DNA of 64,000 nucleotides. It comes from Herminiimonas sp. (GTDB lineage: Bacteria; Pseudomonadota; Gammaproteobacteria; Burkholderiales; Burkholderiaceae_D). A program made the translations under genes and the position numbers. The DNA is taken from contig JAQGMR010000046.1 of the NCBI GenBank assembly GCA_028292265.1, forward strand, positions 124,001-188,000, read 5' to 3'. Below are positions 43,224 to 52,542 of the stretch, piece after piece (within the stretch, counting starts at the first letter, position 1; each line of letters starts with the position of its first letter). Under the pieces are notes generated by a model that was given only the letters and a program-made list of their open reading frames with translations, was not told the DNA's origin and ran no database searches.

Positions 43224-43883
43224 TCAGGCGGTTTCTACTTTCGACGCTTCGCTTTCGTCGGCGGACGAGGCGGGGATCCAGTGACCCAACCGCGTCGCCT
43301 TGGTGTCGAGGTAGCGCTGGTTGAACGGGTTTTGATTCACGAGCAGGGGAATGCGCTCCTCCACCACGATGCCGAGCTTCTCAAGCGCCACAACCTTGCG
43401 GGGATTGTTGGTCATCAGGCGCAGGCGCCCTATGCCTAAACGTTGCAGCATTGGCAGGCACAGGGTGTAGTCGCGCTGATCGGCCGCGAAGCCGAGCGTC
43501 ACGTTAGCGTCGACGGTATCGGCGCCCGCCTCCTGCAGCTTGTAGGCCCTAATCTTGTTGACCAGTCCGATACCGCGCCCTTCCTGGCGAAGGTATAGCA
43601 GCACGCCACGCCCTTCGGCGGCGATCTGCTCCATCGCGCTTTCCAGTTGCGCCCCGCAGTCGCAGCGCAGGCTGAACAGGGCGTCGCCAGTGAGGCATTC
43701 GGAATGCAAGCGTCCCAGAACGGGCTCGCCATTTCCCACGTCCCCGAGGGTAAGCGCAAGGTGCTCCTTCCCGGTCGCATGCTCGATGAAAGCGTGCAGC
43801 CGGAACGTGGCCCAGCGCGTGGGCAATTCGCACGATGCAAGAAATTCCACTGTGCTGTCCGTCTGGGTTTTCGGTGACGGCAT
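43224..43883 (-). CDS. ribA: GTP cyclohydrolase II
   Basis: A 219-residue enzyme that opens GTP to the pyrimidine precursor of riboflavin with release of formate and diphosphate. The zinc-binding Cys are in [20 protein letters not shown]. The catalytic Tyr/Arg region is [23 protein letters not shown], and [13 protein letters not shown] is also conserved. It is a free-standing RibA, not fused to RibB. The ATG at 43883 is preceded by AAGGAT; a longer upstream frame has no support. I looked for an FMN riboswitch upstream and found none. Confidence 0.97.
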   Translation of the reverse strand: MPSPKTQTDSTVEFLASCELPTRWATFRLHAFIEHATGKEHLALTLGDVGNGEPVLGRLHSECLTGDALFSLRCDCGAQLESAMEQIAAEGRGVLLYLRQEGRGIGLVNKIRAYKLQEAGADTVDANVTLGFAADQRDYTLCLPMLQRLGIGRLRLMTNNPRKVVALEKLGIVVEERIPLLVNQNPFNQRYLDTKATRLGHWIPASSADESEASKVETA

Positions 43884-44070
43884 GACTATATCCTTATCTT
43901 CCCTTGACTGGCTTGCCGTGACTTCATTTGACGCGACTTGCCTTGAGCGAACTCGATGGTTCGGCACCGCGGTGCGCCCCGGCATCGTCCACAAGGCTAC
44001 CACCAAATCAAGCGGCATATCCCGGCGTGGCGCAACGGCGACCGCTGGCATTGCTTTCCGCCAGGTGACG

Positions 44071-46047
44071 CTAATGTCCCGCAGGCGCCGCGGGCGCTTT
44101 CAGCCTTTCTACCAACTCCGACCAGCGGTAGGGCTTGCTGATGAAGTTGAAGTTGGCGATGTCGCCGTGATCCTTGACGATCACCGACATGGGATATCCG
44201 GATGCAAGGATCACGCGGGTGTTGGGCCGGATCTCCGCAGTCAGGCGCGCCAACGATACGCCGCTCATGCCACGGGGCATGACAACGTCTGTGAACAGCA
44301 CGTCGATTTGCTGGGAACGCCGAAGTATGTCCACCGCCTCCAGCCCGCTCTCCGCAGTCAGTACGTTGTAGCCAAGGCTGCGAAACAATTCTGTTGAAAT
44401 CGCCAGCACGTCCGGCTCGTCCTCGACGATCAGCGCAGTGCCGGGCGCGTAAGGGATTGCGGTAACTTCTTCAGCACTTCGCTCGACCAGGTCCATTCCC
44501 TCGGGCGCTGGCGGGAAATGCATAACGACTTCGACCGCGTCTGCAATTCCCCCGCCCGCGGGCAGCGACTGTATCGTGATATCGCCGTTTGCCTCGGCGA
44601 CGAAGGCATAAAGGCGCGCCATCCCCAAGTCAGCGCCATCGACGGCGTCGGTGGGGCCTTGATCAAAGGCGGCCGGCAATGCGCGCTCAATCAGATCCGG
44701 TGTCAGGCCAGCGCCGCTGTAGCGCAGCACGATCCGGATACCGTTTCGCGGTAGCCGCTCGCCGGAGTGCCGCCGCTCGGGCAGGCGGGCATCCTCGGTA
44801 CTGAGTTCGATCCGGCCGCCGCCTGGCATGACCCGGTGTACGCCAACCACGAGGGCCCGCATCACCCGCGCAAACAGTTTGGAATCGAGGTACACCGGTG
44901 GCAGGTTCCTGCCGAACCTGGTCCGCAACGTAATCCGGTCGCGCAGCGCTTGACGCCAGTCGGCTTCATTGCCCTCGATGGCCCGGTTCAGGTTAACTTT
45001 CTCGGCAGGTCCCGGCTCGCCATTTGCAAACGCCAGCAGTTGCTGCGTTAGTTTCCGTCCTCGATCCAGCGATCGTCTTGCAAGTGTCAATGACGCCGGA
45101 TTCTGCGTACTAGCGAAGTCGTGACTCAGTTGTTCCAGACTGGACGCAACGGCCGCCAGCACGCTGTTGAAGTCATGCGCGATGCCGCCCGCCAACTGCG
45201 CCATGGCCTCTATCTTCTGGAGACGAAGCAGGCTTGCGCGTGCTTCGTCGCGCTCCTTCGCAAGCCGATTTTTGCCAGTGATGTCGCGCGTAACCTCCGC
45301 AAAACCGGTCAGCGTTCCGGAATGGTCATGCAAGGGATGGATTACCGTATAAGCCAAAAAATCGGAGCCGTCTTTCCGGATCCGCCATCCTTCGCTTTCA
45401 AAATATCCCTCGCGCGCAGCGGTCTGCAAGGCATTCTTGGGCGTCTCGAGCTCGCGGTCCTGTTCGGTATGGAAACGCGAAAAATCGATGCCGATCACCT
45501 CAGCCGCGGAGTAACCCGTAATGCGCTCTGCCCCGCTGTTCCAGGTGACCACAGAACCGGATGGCGACAGCAGGTAAATTGCCTGTGTAGCGACGCCCTC
45601 GACCAGTTGCTGAAATTGCTCGTCGTGTGTCGGCGCGACGCGTGGAATGCGGCCTTCGTCCATGTCTCGCGTCACCTCCGCGAAACCGGCCACGCGACCC
45701 TTCTTGTCCCATACCGCTTCAATGGTGATGCGTGCCTGAAAGCGCGAGCCGTCCTTGCGAACGCGGCACCCTTCCAGGGTTGATTTTCCTTCGGCGACGA
45801 CGCTGCGCAGCGCTTCAGCCGGCAAACCGGCCGCCTGGTCCTCCGCGGTATAAAGCAACGCAATACTTTTTCCGCTGATCTCCATGGGCTCGTAGCCGAA
45901 TAGGCGGTGCGCACCCGCGTTCCAGGATGTGATGTGGCCTGTCAAGTCGAGCTCGATAATTGCAAGATCAACGATACCGGCGATTATTTGGCCACTCGGC
46001 TGGTCGGTTACGGCTGGATCAGAACTGGATGGCTTTTGTGTACTCAT
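44071..46047 (-). CDS. PAS-PAS hybrid histidine kinase-like protein with degenerate ATP domain
   Basis: A 658-residue soluble protein. Two PAS domains (about 22-130 and 150-265) each end in VTRD-type strands. The HisKA H-box is [18 protein letters not shown] (His about 290). A receiver is at the C-terminus ([34 protein letters not shown]). In the ATPase domain the N-box reads [16 protein letters not shown], with no Asn where NLxxNARDAMPxGG is usual. The G1 box reads RYSGAGL instead of DTGxGM. Autokinase activity is therefore doubtful. The start at 46047 excludes a long upstream frame with no family match. It is transcribed alone. Confidence 0.88.
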   Translation of the reverse strand: MSTQKPSSSDPAVTDQPSGQIIAGIVDLAIIELDLTGHITSWNAGAHRLFGYEPMEISGKSIALLYTAEDQAAGLPAEALRSVVAEGKSTLEGCRVRKDGSRFQARITIEAVWDKKGRVAGFAEVTRDMDEGRIPRVAPTHDEQFQQLVEGVATQAIYLLSPSGSVVTWNSGAERITGYSAAEVIGIDFSRFHTEQDRELETPKNALQTAAREGYFESEGWRIRKDGSDFLAYTVIHPLHDHSGTLTGFAEVTRDITGKNRLAKERDEARASLLRLQKIEAMAQLAGGIAHDFNSVLAAVASSLEQLSHDFASTQNPASLTLARRSLDRGRKLTQQLLAFANGEPGPAEKVNLNRAIEGNEADWRQALRDRITLRTRFGRNLPPVYLDSKLFARVMRALVVGVHRVMPGGGRIELSTEDARLPERRHSGERLPRNGIRIVLRYSGAGLTPDLIERALPAAFDQGPTDAVDGADLGMARLYAFVAEANGDITIQSLPAGGGIADAVEVVMHFPPAPEGMDLVERSAEEVTAIPYAPGTALIVEDEPDVLAISTELFRSLGYNVLTAESGLEAVDILRRSQQIDVLFTDVVMPRGMSGVSLARLTAEIRPNTRVILASGYPMSVIVKDHGDIANFNFISKPYRWSELVERLKAPAAPAGH

Positions 46048-46518
46048 GAATAAGGCTTTAGGGCATGCGCGCAGTGCGCACGCCGAGACTGCGAGAAGTC
46101 CGCCAGTGTATCGCAGATGCGAATATCGAGCTAACACAGTTGTCTCAGAAAAGGTGCCGAATGGCATGAGTTTTGTGAATGAAAACGATGTGCGTCGACG
46201 CGTGCCGTGCCGACTTTGAAACGCGGTTATCGAAAGGGAAAGGAATTGCAAGAAAACGAGCGAGCACAGGCCACAACGGCGTACCGAACCGCGCAAGCTG
46301 GACAGGCATGCGTGTTTCGTTTGGCCGCGGTCACCAGGCGGCGATGTACGCCTTACCATAGCAAAACCGGGTAACCTCACTATCCCACTATCCCACTATC
46401 CTTTGCCACTAAAAAGGGCCGACGATTGCAACGCACGGTTCGGCGAAGCCAGCCATGCCATGTTTGCTGGTTCGAAGCACCGGATAATTAAATTTAAAAA
46501 TACACCCCTGGAGACAAA
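46048..46518. other. Divergent intergenic region of 471 bases
   Basis: Lies between the kinase-like gene and a binding-protein gene. It holds a triple CACTATCC repeat (46378-46401) and a possible promoter for the binding protein: TTGCTG (46464-46469) with TTAAAT (46488-46493), spacing 18. No convincing gene is present; the open frames here are shadows. Confidence 0.45.
46378..46401. repeat. Three perfect tandem copies of CACTATCC
   Basis: CACTATCC occurs three times head to tail, about 60 bases upstream of the possible -35 box of the downstream binding-protein gene. The unit length of 8 bp equals that of the array at 11831 but the sequence differs. Confidence 0.9.
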
Positions 46519-47691
46519 ATGAAAAAACTGGTCCAAGCATTCCTGGCAACAGCCGCCGCCGTCTTTGCACTGTGCCCAGGCGCCTATGCCCAGCAGCCGG
46601 TGAAGATCGGCTTGGTACTTCCCATGAGTGGTCCCTATTCGGACTACGGCACGGAGATCAGCAATGGTGTCAAACTTTTCATGGAACGACATGGGAACGT
46701 GGTGGCGGGACGCAAGGTGGAATTGATCGTGCGGGACGATACCGGCATCGCACCGGAGCTGACAAAGCGCCTGGCCCAGGAGCTTGTCACCAACGACAGG
46801 GTGGACATTCTTGCCGGCTTCGGCCTCAGTCCAGGCGCGCTTGCGACGGCGCCACTTGCCACCGAAGCGAAGCGGCCGATGGTCGTGATTAATGCAGCGG
46901 CCTCAGTCCTCACTACCCGCTCCCCCAACGTGGTACGGGTGTCCCATACGCTGCCGCAAATGGCGGCGCCAATGGCGATGTGGGCGGCAAAGAACGGCAT
47001 TAACCGGGTCTATACGCTTGTGGCCGATTTCGCGCCGGGCATCGATGCGGAAGTCGCCTTCAAGAAGGCCTACGAGGCAGCAGGCAAGCAACTGGCTGGC
47101 GAAGTTCGCGTGCCGGTTCGCAGCATGGACTTCGGCCCTTTCATCCAGCGCATCAAGGACGCAAAGCCGGACGGCGTCTTCGTCTTCCTGCCGCCTGGCG
47201 AAGCGACCATCGTATTCATGAAAACCTGGGTGGAACGCGGCCTGGACAAGCAGGGCATCAAGCTGCTTGGCACCGTCGACCTGACTGATGACAGCCTGAT
47301 CGAAGCCATCGGCAAGCCGGCACTCGGCGCGGTCACCGCTGGGCACTACTCCATCGCGCATGACTCCGCACTGAACAAGGAATACACCGCGGCCTACCTG
47401 AAAGCCTACGGCACCAAGCTGCGCGCCAACTACATGTCGGTCGCGGGATACGACGGCATGGCGGCGATCTATCTCGCCCTCAAGAAAACCGGTGGCGATC
47501 CGGAAGTCGGCAAGTTCATGGCGGCGATCAAGGGCGAAAAGTGGGAAAGCCCGCGCGGCATGGTGTCGATCGATCCGGCGACGCGCGACATCGTCCAGAC
47601 GGTGTACATCCGGCGTGCCGAATCCGTAGACGGCAAGATCGTCAACGTCGAGTTCGACAAGTTTCCGGACCAGAAAGACCCGGGGAAATAA
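46519..47691 (+). CDS. Liv-type ABC transporter substrate-binding protein
   Basis: A 390-residue periplasmic protein of the branched-chain amino acid/aromatic-acid binding family (Peripla_BP_6). The signal peptide ends at about residue 24 (GAYAQ). The mature protein begins VKIGLVLPMSGPYSDYGTEISNG, the family hallmark. It is followed after four bases by a 3-hydroxybenzoate 6-hydroxylase gene. In Burkholderiales such orphan binding proteins often sit beside aromatic-acid catabolic genes, so 3-hydroxybenzoate or a related acid is a plausible ligand. The membrane and ATPase subunits are not adjacent. TGGAG supports the ATG. Confidence 0.92.
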   Translation: MKKLVQAFLATAAAVFALCPGAYAQQPVKIGLVLPMSGPYSDYGTEISNGVKLFMERHGNVVAGRKVELIVRDDTGIAPELTKRLAQELVTNDRVDILAGFGLSPGALATAPLATEAKRPMVVINAAASVLTTRSPNVVRVSHTLPQMAAPMAMWAAKNGINRVYTLVADFAPGIDAEVAFKKAYEAAGKQLAGEVRVPVRSMDFGPFIQRIKDAKPDGVFVFLPPGEATIVFMKTWVERGLDKQGIKLLGTVDLTDDSLIEAIGKPALGAVTAGHYSIAHDSALNKEYTAAYLKAYGTKLRANYMSVAGYDGMAAIYLALKKTGGDPEVGKFMAAIKGEKWESPRGMVSIDPATRDIVQTVYIRRAESVDGKIVNVEFDKFPDQKDPGK

Positions 47692-47695
47692 GGCG

Positions 47696-48970
47696 ATGGC
47701 AGACAGCGCTACACCCGTGGATCCGCAGCGAGAGTCATCCCCAAGTTCGCACGCGGGTTTGCAGTCCGTCCAGAACCGGGCGGCGCGTCCTGAAACAGTC
47801 ATCATCGTCGGCGGCGGCATAGGCGGCATGGCGGCCGCTCTGGCCCTGTCCGGACTGGGCATGAGTGTCACGCTGTTGGAACAGAGCGCGGAGATCGGTG
47901 AAATCGGCGCCGGCATCCAGCTTGGGCCAAATGCCTTCGCTGCGCTGGACGCGCTCTGCGTCGGCGAGAACGCGCGCAAGCGTGCGGTTTTCACAGAGCG
48001 GCTCGTCATGATGGACGCGGTCGACGGGAGCGAGGTCGCGACCTTTCCGGTTGGCGAGCGCTTCCGTGAGCGCTTTGGCAACCCCTATGCGGTAATCCAC
48101 CGCGCCGACATCCATAAATCGATCCATGAAGCGGTCGTCGCATCGCCCCACATTCGCTTCGTCACCTCGTCGCGGGTGATCGATGCGGTTGACGAGGGCG
48201 GCCGTGTTTGCGTCACGGACAGCAACGGGCAGCGCTATACCGGCGACGCGGCGATCGGTTGCGACGGCGTCAAGTCCTTGATCCGCGAGCGCCTCGTGGG
48301 CGATGCAGCGCGCGTATCTGGCCATGTGGTTTACCGTGCCGTGGTCCCGGTCGAAGACATGCCGGCAGACCTTCGCTGGAACGCGCCGGCAGTGTGGGCC
48401 GGCCCCGATTGCCACCTGGTCCACTATCCGCTGCGCGGTGCGCAGCAATTCAACCTGGTCGTCACCTTCCACAGTCGTGAGACGGAAACCTGGGGCGTAC
48501 GCGAGGGCAGCAAGGATGAAGTACTGAGCTACTTCACCGGCATCGGGGCTCGGCCGCGCCAGTTGCTCGATCGGCCCACGTCATGGAAGCGCTGGAGCAC
48601 CGCCGATCGCGATCCGGTTGAAAGCTGGGGCGATGGCAGGCTCACGTTGCTCGGGGACGCGGCGCACCCCATGCTGCAATACCTGGCGCAGGGCGCCTGC
48701 ATGGCGATCGAGGATGCGGTCACCTTGCGGGAAGCAGTAATCCACTGCGGCTTCGACCTGCCCGCCGCATTCCGCCTTTATCAAAAGTCCCGCATTACCC
48801 GTACCGCGCGCGTGGTGCTGTCGGCACGGGAGATGGGCCGCGTCTATCATGCCAAAGGCGTAGAGCGACTGGTACGCAACTCGCTTTGGCAGGGCCGAGA
48901 CCCGGAGCGCTTCTACGACGCGCTGGAGTGGCTGTATGGCTGGCGGGCGGAGAATTGCCTGGCCGTCTGA
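47696..48970 (+). CDS. 3-hydroxybenzoate 6-monooxygenase-like flavoprotein
   Basis: A 424-residue class A FAD monooxygenase. FAD/NADH motifs are IIVGGGIGGMAAALALSGLG (Rossmann), AAIGCDGVKSLIRERL (DG motif) and LTLLGDAAHPMLQYLAQGAC (GD motif). The QYLAQGACMAIEDAVTL string matches 3-hydroxybenzoate 6-hydroxylases (also called NagX, MhbM or XlnD), which give gentisate. A 32-residue polar extension precedes the FAD domain. Salicylate 1-hydroxylase is the main alternative. Gentisate dioxygenase at 21500 would take the product, although the genes are 25 kb apart. It is co-transcribed with the preceding binding protein. Confidence 0.85.
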   Translation: MADSATPVDPQRESSPSSHAGLQSVQNRAARPETVIIVGGGIGGMAAALALSGLGMSVTLLEQSAEIGEIGAGIQLGPNAFAALDALCVGENARKRAVFTERLVMMDAVDGSEVATFPVGERFRERFGNPYAVIHRADIHKSIHEAVVASPHIRFVTSSRVIDAVDEGGRVCVTDSNGQRYTGDAAIGCDGVKSLIRERLVGDAARVSGHVVYRAVVPVEDMPADLRWNAPAVWAGPDCHLVHYPLRGAQQFNLVVTFHSRETETWGVREGSKDEVLSYFTGIGARPRQLLDRPTSWKRWSTADRDPVESWGDGRLTLLGDAAHPMLQYLAQGACMAIEDAVTLREAVIHCGFDLPAAFRLYQKSRITRTARVVLSAREMGRVYHAKGVERLVRNSLWQGRDPERFYDALEWLYGWRAENCLAV

Positions 48971-49061
48971 GGCGTTTGCGACAAGCTGCTCCGCATCCCG
49001 TTGCCTTGCCTGCCATGCCTGAGTTGTCTTGCCTTACTTGTCTTGCCCTACTCGTCTTGAG

Positions 49062-49436
49062 CTACTTGTTGCCTTCTTTTTTTGCGCAAGGCCACGCATC
49101 TCCAAGTGCCTCCGCAATGGCCCGATGCGCGGGTAGCGTCGCCATTTGCGGATGACCCTTCAGATAGTCGTACACCACCCGCGTCGTCTCGCGCAACTTC
49201 ACGTCGGGCGGCGAGCACACGACAAGGCTGTCAAGCGTATCGACCACCCCGGTCACATAGCCGAGCGCCACCGCTACCTCGAAGGACGGCACGCCGCGCG
49301 CTTCTTCATCAAGGTGCTGCAGCAAGGTGCTGCCCTTCCAGTAATAATCGGCTCGCGCGTTACCTCCGGCGAAAAGTGTGCACAGCAAAAGGGATGCCGC
49401 CGGCAAGAAGCGGCGACTGAATAGCAGCTTGGTCAT
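49062..49436 (-). CDS. Rap1a/Tai-like exported protein
   Basis: A 124-residue protein with a signal peptide to about residue 29 (GNARAD). The remainder resembles the Rap1a immunity-protein family: GYVTGVVDTLDSLVVCSPPDVKL and VVYDYLKGHPQMATLPAHRAIAEALGDAWPC. The two Cys probably form a disulfide. Family members protect against type VI secretion amidases, but most homologues, as here, are not next to any secretion gene, so immunity is unproven. It lies at the end of the minus-strand transporter operon, 115 bases after the MarR-like gene, and may have its own promoter. Confidence 0.7.
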   Translation of the reverse strand: MTKLLFSRRFLPAASLLLCTLFAGGNARADYYWKGSTLLQHLDEEARGVPSFEVAVALGYVTGVVDTLDSLVVCSPPDVKLRETTRVVYDYLKGHPQMATLPAHRAIAEALGDAWPCAKKEGNK

Positions 49437-49551
49437 GGGCAAGGCGCTTTGAAATGTGGAATGATTCGGACCACGGGCGTTGGCACGCGGCGGGAGCAAA
49501 CTAGGATGGACAATACGCTTCAGCCTCGCCTCCATGTCGAGCCAGCGCAAA

Positions 49552-50148
49552 CTACATAGAGGTCGCGGACCGTGCCGCCTGATCGTAAAGGCCAGACAGT
49601 ACGCGCAAGAAGCGCGCGAGTTCGCTTAAGGCGAAGCTCTCTGTGCCGTCACCGGCCAGGCCGGACACCAGCACCTGCTCGCGAATCTCATGGTAGCGCT
49701 TGCACAGCGCCTGCCCGGCCTCGTTGGTCGAGTACAGCACTTCCTTCCCGCGCTTCTCGGTGTGCACCAAACCCAGCGTCGACAATTTCTTGAGCGAATA
49801 GTTGACGATGTGCGTGTCTTCGATGTTGAGGATGAAGGCAATATCGCCAAGCTTCTTTTCACGTGCGCGATGGTTGATGTGATGCAGCACCAGGACATCG
49901 GTAATCGTGATGTCCTTCATGCCTGCGGCATTCATGCAACGCACCGCCCAGCGGTTAAAGGCATTGCTGGCGATGATCAAGCCAAATTCGAACTCGCTCA
50001 TCTCGGCGCTGCGGCCGGCCGCGAGATGAGCCGAAGATACAATCGGCACTTTTTTGGTAGTGGCCTTCACGATATCGGTAAAGGACGCCGCCGGCTTGGC
50101 GCCGACAGCGGGCTGACCGGGTTTCAACTGTTTCTTTTCACGGCTCAT
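49552..50148 (-). CDS. MarR-like winged-helix regulator
   Basis: A 198-residue protein with a disordered basic N-terminus (about 40 residues). A winged helix-turn-helix follows: ITITDVLVLHHINHRAREKKLGDIAFILNIEDTHIVNYSLKKLSTLGLVHTEKRGKEVLYS. This is the COG5631-type MarR group. A C-terminal helix (about 165-195) should dimerise. It is 61 bases downstream of the DUF1445 gene on the same strand as the Liv transporter genes. It is the best candidate for binding the TGACA-N6-TGTCA repeat between the transporter operon and 5-oxoprolinase. ATG 50148 fits the domain. Confidence 0.85.
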   Translation of the reverse strand: MSREKKQLKPGQPAVGAKPAASFTDIVKATTKKVPIVSSAHLAAGRSAEMSEFEFGLIIASNAFNRWAVRCMNAAGMKDITITDVLVLHHINHRAREKKLGDIAFILNIEDTHIVNYSLKKLSTLGLVHTEKRGKEVLYSTNEAGQALCKRYHEIREQVLVSGLAGDGTESFALSELARFLRVLSGLYDQAARSATSM

Positions 50149-50209
50149 GCCGGGTTTCCCATTTCTGTTTGTGTGCCGCGTGTTGCTGTAAAAGGCTGCG
50201 GTGGGCGCG

Positions 50210-50986
50210 TCACGCGGTCTGGTAATCAGTGACAAGCATCTTTCCGGGCGCGTGCGTAATGCAGAACGGAAGGCGCGATTGCTCCGCAATGTATTGCGGC
50301 GTTACACCGCAGGCCCAGAACACCGGCAATTCATCTGGCATCAGTGGCACCGCGTCGCCGAATTCGGGCCGGGCCAAATCCATGATGCCGATCACTTCGG
50401 GATGCCCGATGTGTACCGGTGCGCCATGCACCTGCGGGAAGCGGCCGGAAATCTCGACAGCCTTCGCCACATCGCGACTCTTTACCGGCCGCATGCTCAC
50501 CACCATGTTGCCGCTGAAGCGTCCGGCCGACTGACATGGGATGTTGGTCTTGTACATCGCCACATTGACGCCCGTATCGACGTGGCGCAACGGGATGCCG
50601 CCCGCCATCAGCGCGCCCTCAAAGGAGAAACTGCAACCGATCAGGAAGCTCACGAGGTCGTCGCGCCAATAGTCGCGCAGGTCTTCAACTTCTTTCGCCA
50701 GCACGCCGCTTTCGTAGATGCGATAGCCCGGAAGATCCGACCGCAAGTCCGCGCCGATAGCGCAGCGTGGCGCGAACTGGCCCGGATCGAGCACCTCTAC
50801 AAGCGGGCATGGCTTGGGATTTCGCTGGCAGAACAGCAGAAAATCGAAAGCATCTTCACGCGGCACTATCATCATGTTGGCCTGCACCCTGCCCTTCGCC
50901 AATCCGGAAGTTGCGCCGGTGAAGGCGCCGCTGCGGCACAGTGCGCGCACTTCGGCGGAGGAAAGATTCTCGATTTGATTGGTCAT
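50210..50986 (-). CDS. DUF1445 / D-glutamate cyclase family protein (putative hydro-lyase)
   Basis: A 258-residue cytoplasmic protein. Family marks are GLAKGRVQANMMIVPREDAFDFLLFCQRNPKPCPLV-type text near 28-64, FLIGCSFSFEGAL near 114-126, NIPCQSAGRFSGNMVVSMRP near 148-167 and HIGHPEVIGI. Bacterial members are annotated as putative hydro-lyases; a mammalian homologue forms 5-oxo-D-proline from D-glutamate. Here it lies in an operon with a Liv-type transporter and divergent to a 5-oxoprolinase, a context that fits cyclase or lactam chemistry. Which direction or stereoisomer is used cannot be read. It follows livF after 138 bases. Confidence 0.85.
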   Translation of the reverse strand: MTNQIENLSSAEVRALCRSGAFTGATSGLAKGRVQANMMIVPREDAFDFLLFCQRNPKPCPLVEVLDPGQFAPRCAIGADLRSDLPGYRIYESGVLAKEVEDLRDYWRDDLVSFLIGCSFSFEGALMAGGIPLRHVDTGVNVAMYKTNIPCQSAGRFSGNMVVSMRPVKSRDVAKAVEISGRFPQVHGAPVHIGHPEVIGIMDLARPEFGDAVPLMPDELPVFWACGVTPQYIAEQSRLPFCITHAPGKMLVTDYQTA

Positions 50987-51124
50987 GTCATTTGTCCCCT
51001 GAATGGTTCTAATATTCCTGCGCTGTCAGACATTTGGGCCCTGTCCTCACTGAAGGCAGACGCGCCGATGCTCTCGCCGCGTTTCTGAAGTCAGTTCCGC
51101 GAAGGCCGCGAAGTTACCGCGACC

Positions 51125-51832
51125 CTACAGTCCAAGGTAAGCCTTCTTCACATCTTCATTGTTCAACAATTCACTGCCGCTTCCCTCGAGCGCAATGCGC
51201 CCGGTCTGGATGACGTAGCCGTAGTCGGCAATGGCCAGCGCCTTGTGCAAACTCTGTTCAACCAGCAGAACAGATACGCCTTGCTGATTGACCTGCACGA
51301 TGGTGTCCAGCACGCGCGTCACAAACTTGGGTGCAATTCCCCATGACGGCTCATCCAGCAAAAGCATGCTGGGGCGCGACATCATGCCGCGCCCGATCGC
51401 CAGCATCTGCTGCTCGCCGCCACTCATGGTGCCGGCTTGCTGAAAGCGTCGCTCCTTGAGGATCGGGAACAGGGAGTAGACCCGGTCCAGCGTTTCACCG
51501 ACTTCATGCGCATCGTCGCGCGTGTAGGCCCCAAGTTCCAGGTTACGCTGCACCGTCAGCCGTGCGAACAGTCGCCGCCCTTCGGGCACCAGCGACAGGC
51601 CCATCGGCACGCGCTTGTGGGCCGGCACATTTTGAATCTCCACATCGTTAAAAAGAATCTGACCTTCCTCTGCGGCGTTAAGCCCGGCGATGGCGCGCAA
51701 GGTGGTCGACTTGCCATTGCCGTTGCCGCCCACGAGCGCGACGAGCTTGCCCTTGCCCACCTTCAGATTGACGTTTGACACTGCGAGCACCCCGTCATAA
51801 CTCACCTTGAGATTGCGAACTTGCAGCATCAT
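51125..51832 (-). CDS. livF: Liv-type ABC transporter ATP-binding protein
   Basis: A 235-residue ATPase of the LivF type. Walker A is GGNGNGKST, the signature is TMSGGEQQMLAIGRGM, and Walker B is LLLDEPSWGIAP. The His switch lies in VLLVEQSLHKAL. It pairs with the LivG-type ATPase encoded just upstream (four-base ATGA overlap) on the cytoplasmic face of the permease. It completes a full importer with the downstream-read permeases and binding protein. The ligand is inferred from neighbours to be 5-oxoproline or a relative. Confidence 0.95.
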   Translation of the reverse strand: MMLQVRNLKVSYDGVLAVSNVNLKVGKGKLVALVGGNGNGKSTTLRAIAGLNAAEEGQILFNDVEIQNVPAHKRVPMGLSLVPEGRRLFARLTVQRNLELGAYTRDDAHEVGETLDRVYSLFPILKERRFQQAGTMSGGEQQMLAIGRGMMSRPSMLLLDEPSWGIAPKFVTRVLDTIVQVNQQGVSVLLVEQSLHKALAIADYGYVIQTGRIALEGSGSELLNNEDVKKAYLGL

Positions 51833-52542
51833 TCGTCTCCCAGGTAGGCGGCGATGACCTTGGGGTCGACCGAGACCTGCTGCGGCGTTCCGTCGGCGAT
51901 TTTCTTGCCATAGTCGAGCACGATAATGGCGTCTGCGATCGGCATAATGCCTTCCAGGACATGCTCCACGATCAGGCAGGCGATGCCGCGCGCGCGGATC
52001 TTCAGGACCACGTCGACCATCTCCCTGACCTCGGTCGGATTAAGACCGGCCATCACTTCATCCATCAACAGCAGGCGCGGCTGCACCGCCAGGGCGCGCG
52101 CCACCGCCAGCCGCCGCTGCTCGCTGATGGTCATGCTTCCGGCGGCCCGGTCGGCATGGCGCGCGAGATTGACGAACTCGAGCAGGGTGAGCGCATCGCG
52201 TCGGGCGTGGCGCACGCTGCGGTCCTTGAGAAAGCAGCCAACCATCACGTTCTCTTGCGCCGTCATGCTGGTGAAGGTGCGCGCCACCTGAAAAGTGCGG
52301 CCGATGCCGGCGCGTGCGCACTGCTCCGGCGTCAGCCCCGATACCTTTTTCCCGTCGAGCCAGATGTCACCGGAGGTTGGGGCGGCGGACCCGGCTATGG
52401 CGTTGAACATGGTGGTTTTGCCGGCACCGTTCGGTCCGATCAGGCCGACTATCTGGCCGGCGCCGACCTGGAAGGACACGTCCTGGTTGGCGATGATGCC
52501 GCCAAACTTCTTGGTAACATTTTCTACACGCAGCAGGCTCAT
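51829..52542 (-). CDS. livG: Liv-type ABC transporter ATP-binding protein
   Basis: A 237-residue ATPase of the LivG type. Walker A is GPNGAGKTT. The signature reads SMTISEQRRLAVARAL rather than the commoner YGQQRR-type text, and Walker B is LLLMDEVMAGLNPTE, a variant seen in a LivG subgroup. The C-terminal tail GTPQQVSVDPKVIAAYLG is typical of LivG. ATG 52542 overlaps the livM stop (ATGA). A longer upstream in-frame reading only runs through livM. It acts with LivF. Confidence 0.94.
   Translation of the reverse strand: MSLLRVENVTKKFGGIIANQDVSFQVGAGQIVGLIGPNGAGKTTMFNAIAGSAAPTSGDIWLDGKKVSGLTPEQCARAGIGRTFQVARTFTSMTAQENVMVGCFLKDRSVRHARRDALTLLEFVNLARHADRAAGSMTISEQRRLAVARALAVQPRLLLMDEVMAGLNPTEVREMVDVVLKIRARGIACLIVEHVLEGIMPIADAIIVLDYGKKIADGTPQQVSVDPKVIAAYLGDE

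Noticed and set aside
43884-44070. FMN riboswitch upstream of ribA
   Set aside because: The region is short and I could not find the conserved FMN-aptamer segments.
46903-48081. Open frame of 392 codons on the minus strand
   Set aside because: Antisense across the binding-protein and 3-hydroxybenzoate hydroxylase genes, which are well supported.
49062-49436. Type VI secretion immunity locus
   Set aside because: The protein is Rap1a-like but no effector or secretion genes are nearby, so only the family resemblance is reported.
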